A stretch of 5,723 nt of DNA from Clostridiales bacterium (GTDB lineage: Bacteria; Bacillota; Clostridia; Christensenellales; CAG-138): assembly GCA_004558825.1 (NCBI GenBank), contig SFDB01000040.1, positions 1 to 5,723 on the forward strand, written 5' to 3'. The translations under genes were made by a program, and so were the position numbers. Under the pieces are notes generated by a model, which did no database searches, was not told where the DNA came from, and saw only the letters and a program-made list of their open reading frames with translations. This document shows positions 5,030 to 5,723 of the stretch, in pieces. Each line of letters starts with the position of its first letter. The first letter of the stretch is position 1.

Positions 5030-5602
5030 ATGAGGAACAAAAATGTCATAATGCTCGTGAAGCTCGGATTGCTGACGGCGCTGTCAATGGTGCTTGCGCT
5101 CGTGCCGATACCGATATTTCCTGCGGCCCCCTTTTTGAAGCTTGACTTTGCCGACGTTCCGATACTTATTGCTTCGTTTATGTTCGGCCCGTGGGCGGGC
5201 GTTGCGGTGACTGCGGTCGCGTCGCTGCTGCAGGGGCTTTTGATAGAGGCGGCGTCGGGCTGGGTCGGCATAACCATGCATTTCTTTGCGACGGGCCTGT
5301 TCGCCCTGACGGCAGGCTGCTGCTATAGACGCTTCCACACGCGCAGAGGGGCTGTCAAGGCGCTTATTGCGGGCTCGGCGTCGATGATAGGCGTCATGGT
5401 GGTGCTGAACATTGTGCTTTCTCCCGTGTATGTGATGATGTTTATGAGCGTAACCGACTACGCCGAAGCAAGACATATATATATGAAGGAATTTTTTGTG
5501 TGGAGTATGCTCTTTAACCCGATAAAGGCCGTTTCGGTGTCGCTGATAACTTTTGTCGTCTATAAGGCTGTGGGGCGCGTGCTCGGGCTAATTAAAATGT
5601 AA
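5030..5602 (+). CDS. ribU: riboflavin ECF transporter S component RibU
   Basis: A 190-residue membrane protein that binds riboflavin and works with a shared ECF energy module (EcfA, EcfA', EcfT), which is not in this window. It has about six hydrophobic segments. The family signature FLKLDFADVPILIASFMFGPWAGV (35-58) is followed by SLLQGLLIEAASGWVGITMHF (65-85) and a C-terminal FNPIKAVSVSLITFVVYKAVG (162-182). The assignment to riboflavin is strengthened by the FMN riboswitch directly upstream. I chose the ATG at 5030 because GGAGGG (5019-5024) precedes it by five bases and the protein begins as RibU proteins do. In-frame upstream codons fall in the riboswitch. The small hairpin CCCT-ATGG-AGGG (5013-5024) could also mask the ribosome binding site. 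No terminator is seen after the TAA, so transcription may continue downstream. Confidence 0.93.
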   Translation: MRNKNVIMLVKLGLLTALSMVLALVPIPIFPAAPFLKLDFADVPILIASFMFGPWAGVAVTAVASLLQGLLIEAASGWVGITMHFFATGLFALTAGCCYRRFHTRRGAVKALIAGSASMIGVMVVLNIVLSPVYVMMFMSVTDYAEARHIYMKEFFVWSMLFNPIKAVSVSLITFVVYKAVGRVLGLIKM

Positions 5603-5676
5603 TGTTACAATGCAACCTCAACGTTTTCGGCATCAGCGACGAAAAGATGGCGGAATATGGGCGAAAACAGGGGTAA
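5602..5676 (+). CDS. very small ORF overlapping the ribU stop
   Basis: An ATG shares its first base with the last base of the ribU TAA (TAATG) and opens 24 codons reading MLQCNLNVFGISDEKMAEYGRKQG before TAA at 5674-5676. The overlap would suit translational coupling, and the codons are not unlike those of neighbouring genes. There is no Shine-Dalgarno sequence of its own and no recognisable family. It may be a chance ORF or a decayed gene end. A second frame, from ATG 5610, stays open to the window edge but is arginine-rich and unconvincing. Confidence 0.22.
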   Translation: MLQCNLNVFGISDEKMAEYGRKQG

Positions 5677-5723
5677 GGAGTAATAAAACCGAGCGGGGAC
5701 GAATAATATATCAAACTTTCTTC
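5677..5723 (+). other. unassigned right edge with an orphan Shine-Dalgarno-like motif
   Basis: TAAGGAG (5674-5680) looks like a good ribosome binding site, yet no ATG, GTG or TTG follows on the plus strand before the window ends. A poor -10-like box, TGATATATT, lies on the minus strand at 5713-5705. Nothing firmer can be supported in this stretch. Confidence 0.3.

Noticed and set aside
41..5715. TTTGATATA at 41-49 and its complement TATATCAAA at 5707-5715 as terminal inverted repeats
   Set aside because: Nine AT-rich bases at arbitrary window edges, with no transposase, target duplication or longer match, are best explained by chance and promoter-like composition.

Overview
The window looks like ordinary chromosome from an anaerobic, moderately GC-rich clostridial Firmicute, probably of the Oscillospiraceae type or a related gut or rumen MAG. 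This is inferred from strong AGGAGG-like ribosome binding sites, near-consensus TATAAT boxes, a typical clostridial gene set (PepF, an ECF RibU under an FMN riboswitch, a GufA-like ZIP transporter, a NapH/YccM-like polyferredoxin) and GC-rich intergenic palindromes. No taxonomic marker such as rRNA is present, so the assignment is soft. No mobile-element gene, CRISPR array, tRNA or rRNA was seen.

Layout. Bases 1-175 hold a possible gene tail and two tandem copies of a 46-bp GC-rich double-hairpin repeat. A ZIP metal transporter gene (176-970, minus) is followed by a 131-bp divergent intergenic region, then a Nudix hydrolase gene (1102-1719, plus) and pepF, coding oligoendopeptidase F (1807-3609, plus), which has its own extended -10 promoter. 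A strong intrinsic terminator (3620-3656) and a dense run of further inverted repeats (3658-3800) separate pepF from the convergent polyferredoxin gene (3815-4633, minus). The 396-bp divergent region 4634-5029 carries the polyferredoxin promoter on one strand. On the other it carries a promoter, a complete FMN (RFN) aptamer and an intrinsic terminator, all controlling ribU (5030-5602, plus). After ribU there is only a weak 24-codon ORF and a Shine-Dalgarno-like motif with no start codon before the window ends.

How the genes work together. The only tightly argued regulatory unit is riboswitch plus ribU: high FMN should shut off riboflavin uptake by premature termination. The other genes look like independent transcription units: metal uptake, nucleotide-sugar or nucleotide clean-up, intracellular peptide degradation, and a membrane electron-transfer protein. 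Three of the four best promoters have TGNTATAAT extended -10 elements and poor -35 boxes. I did not find a convincing undescribed multi-gene system. The least explained sequence is the pair of palindrome clusters at 75-167 and 3658-3800.
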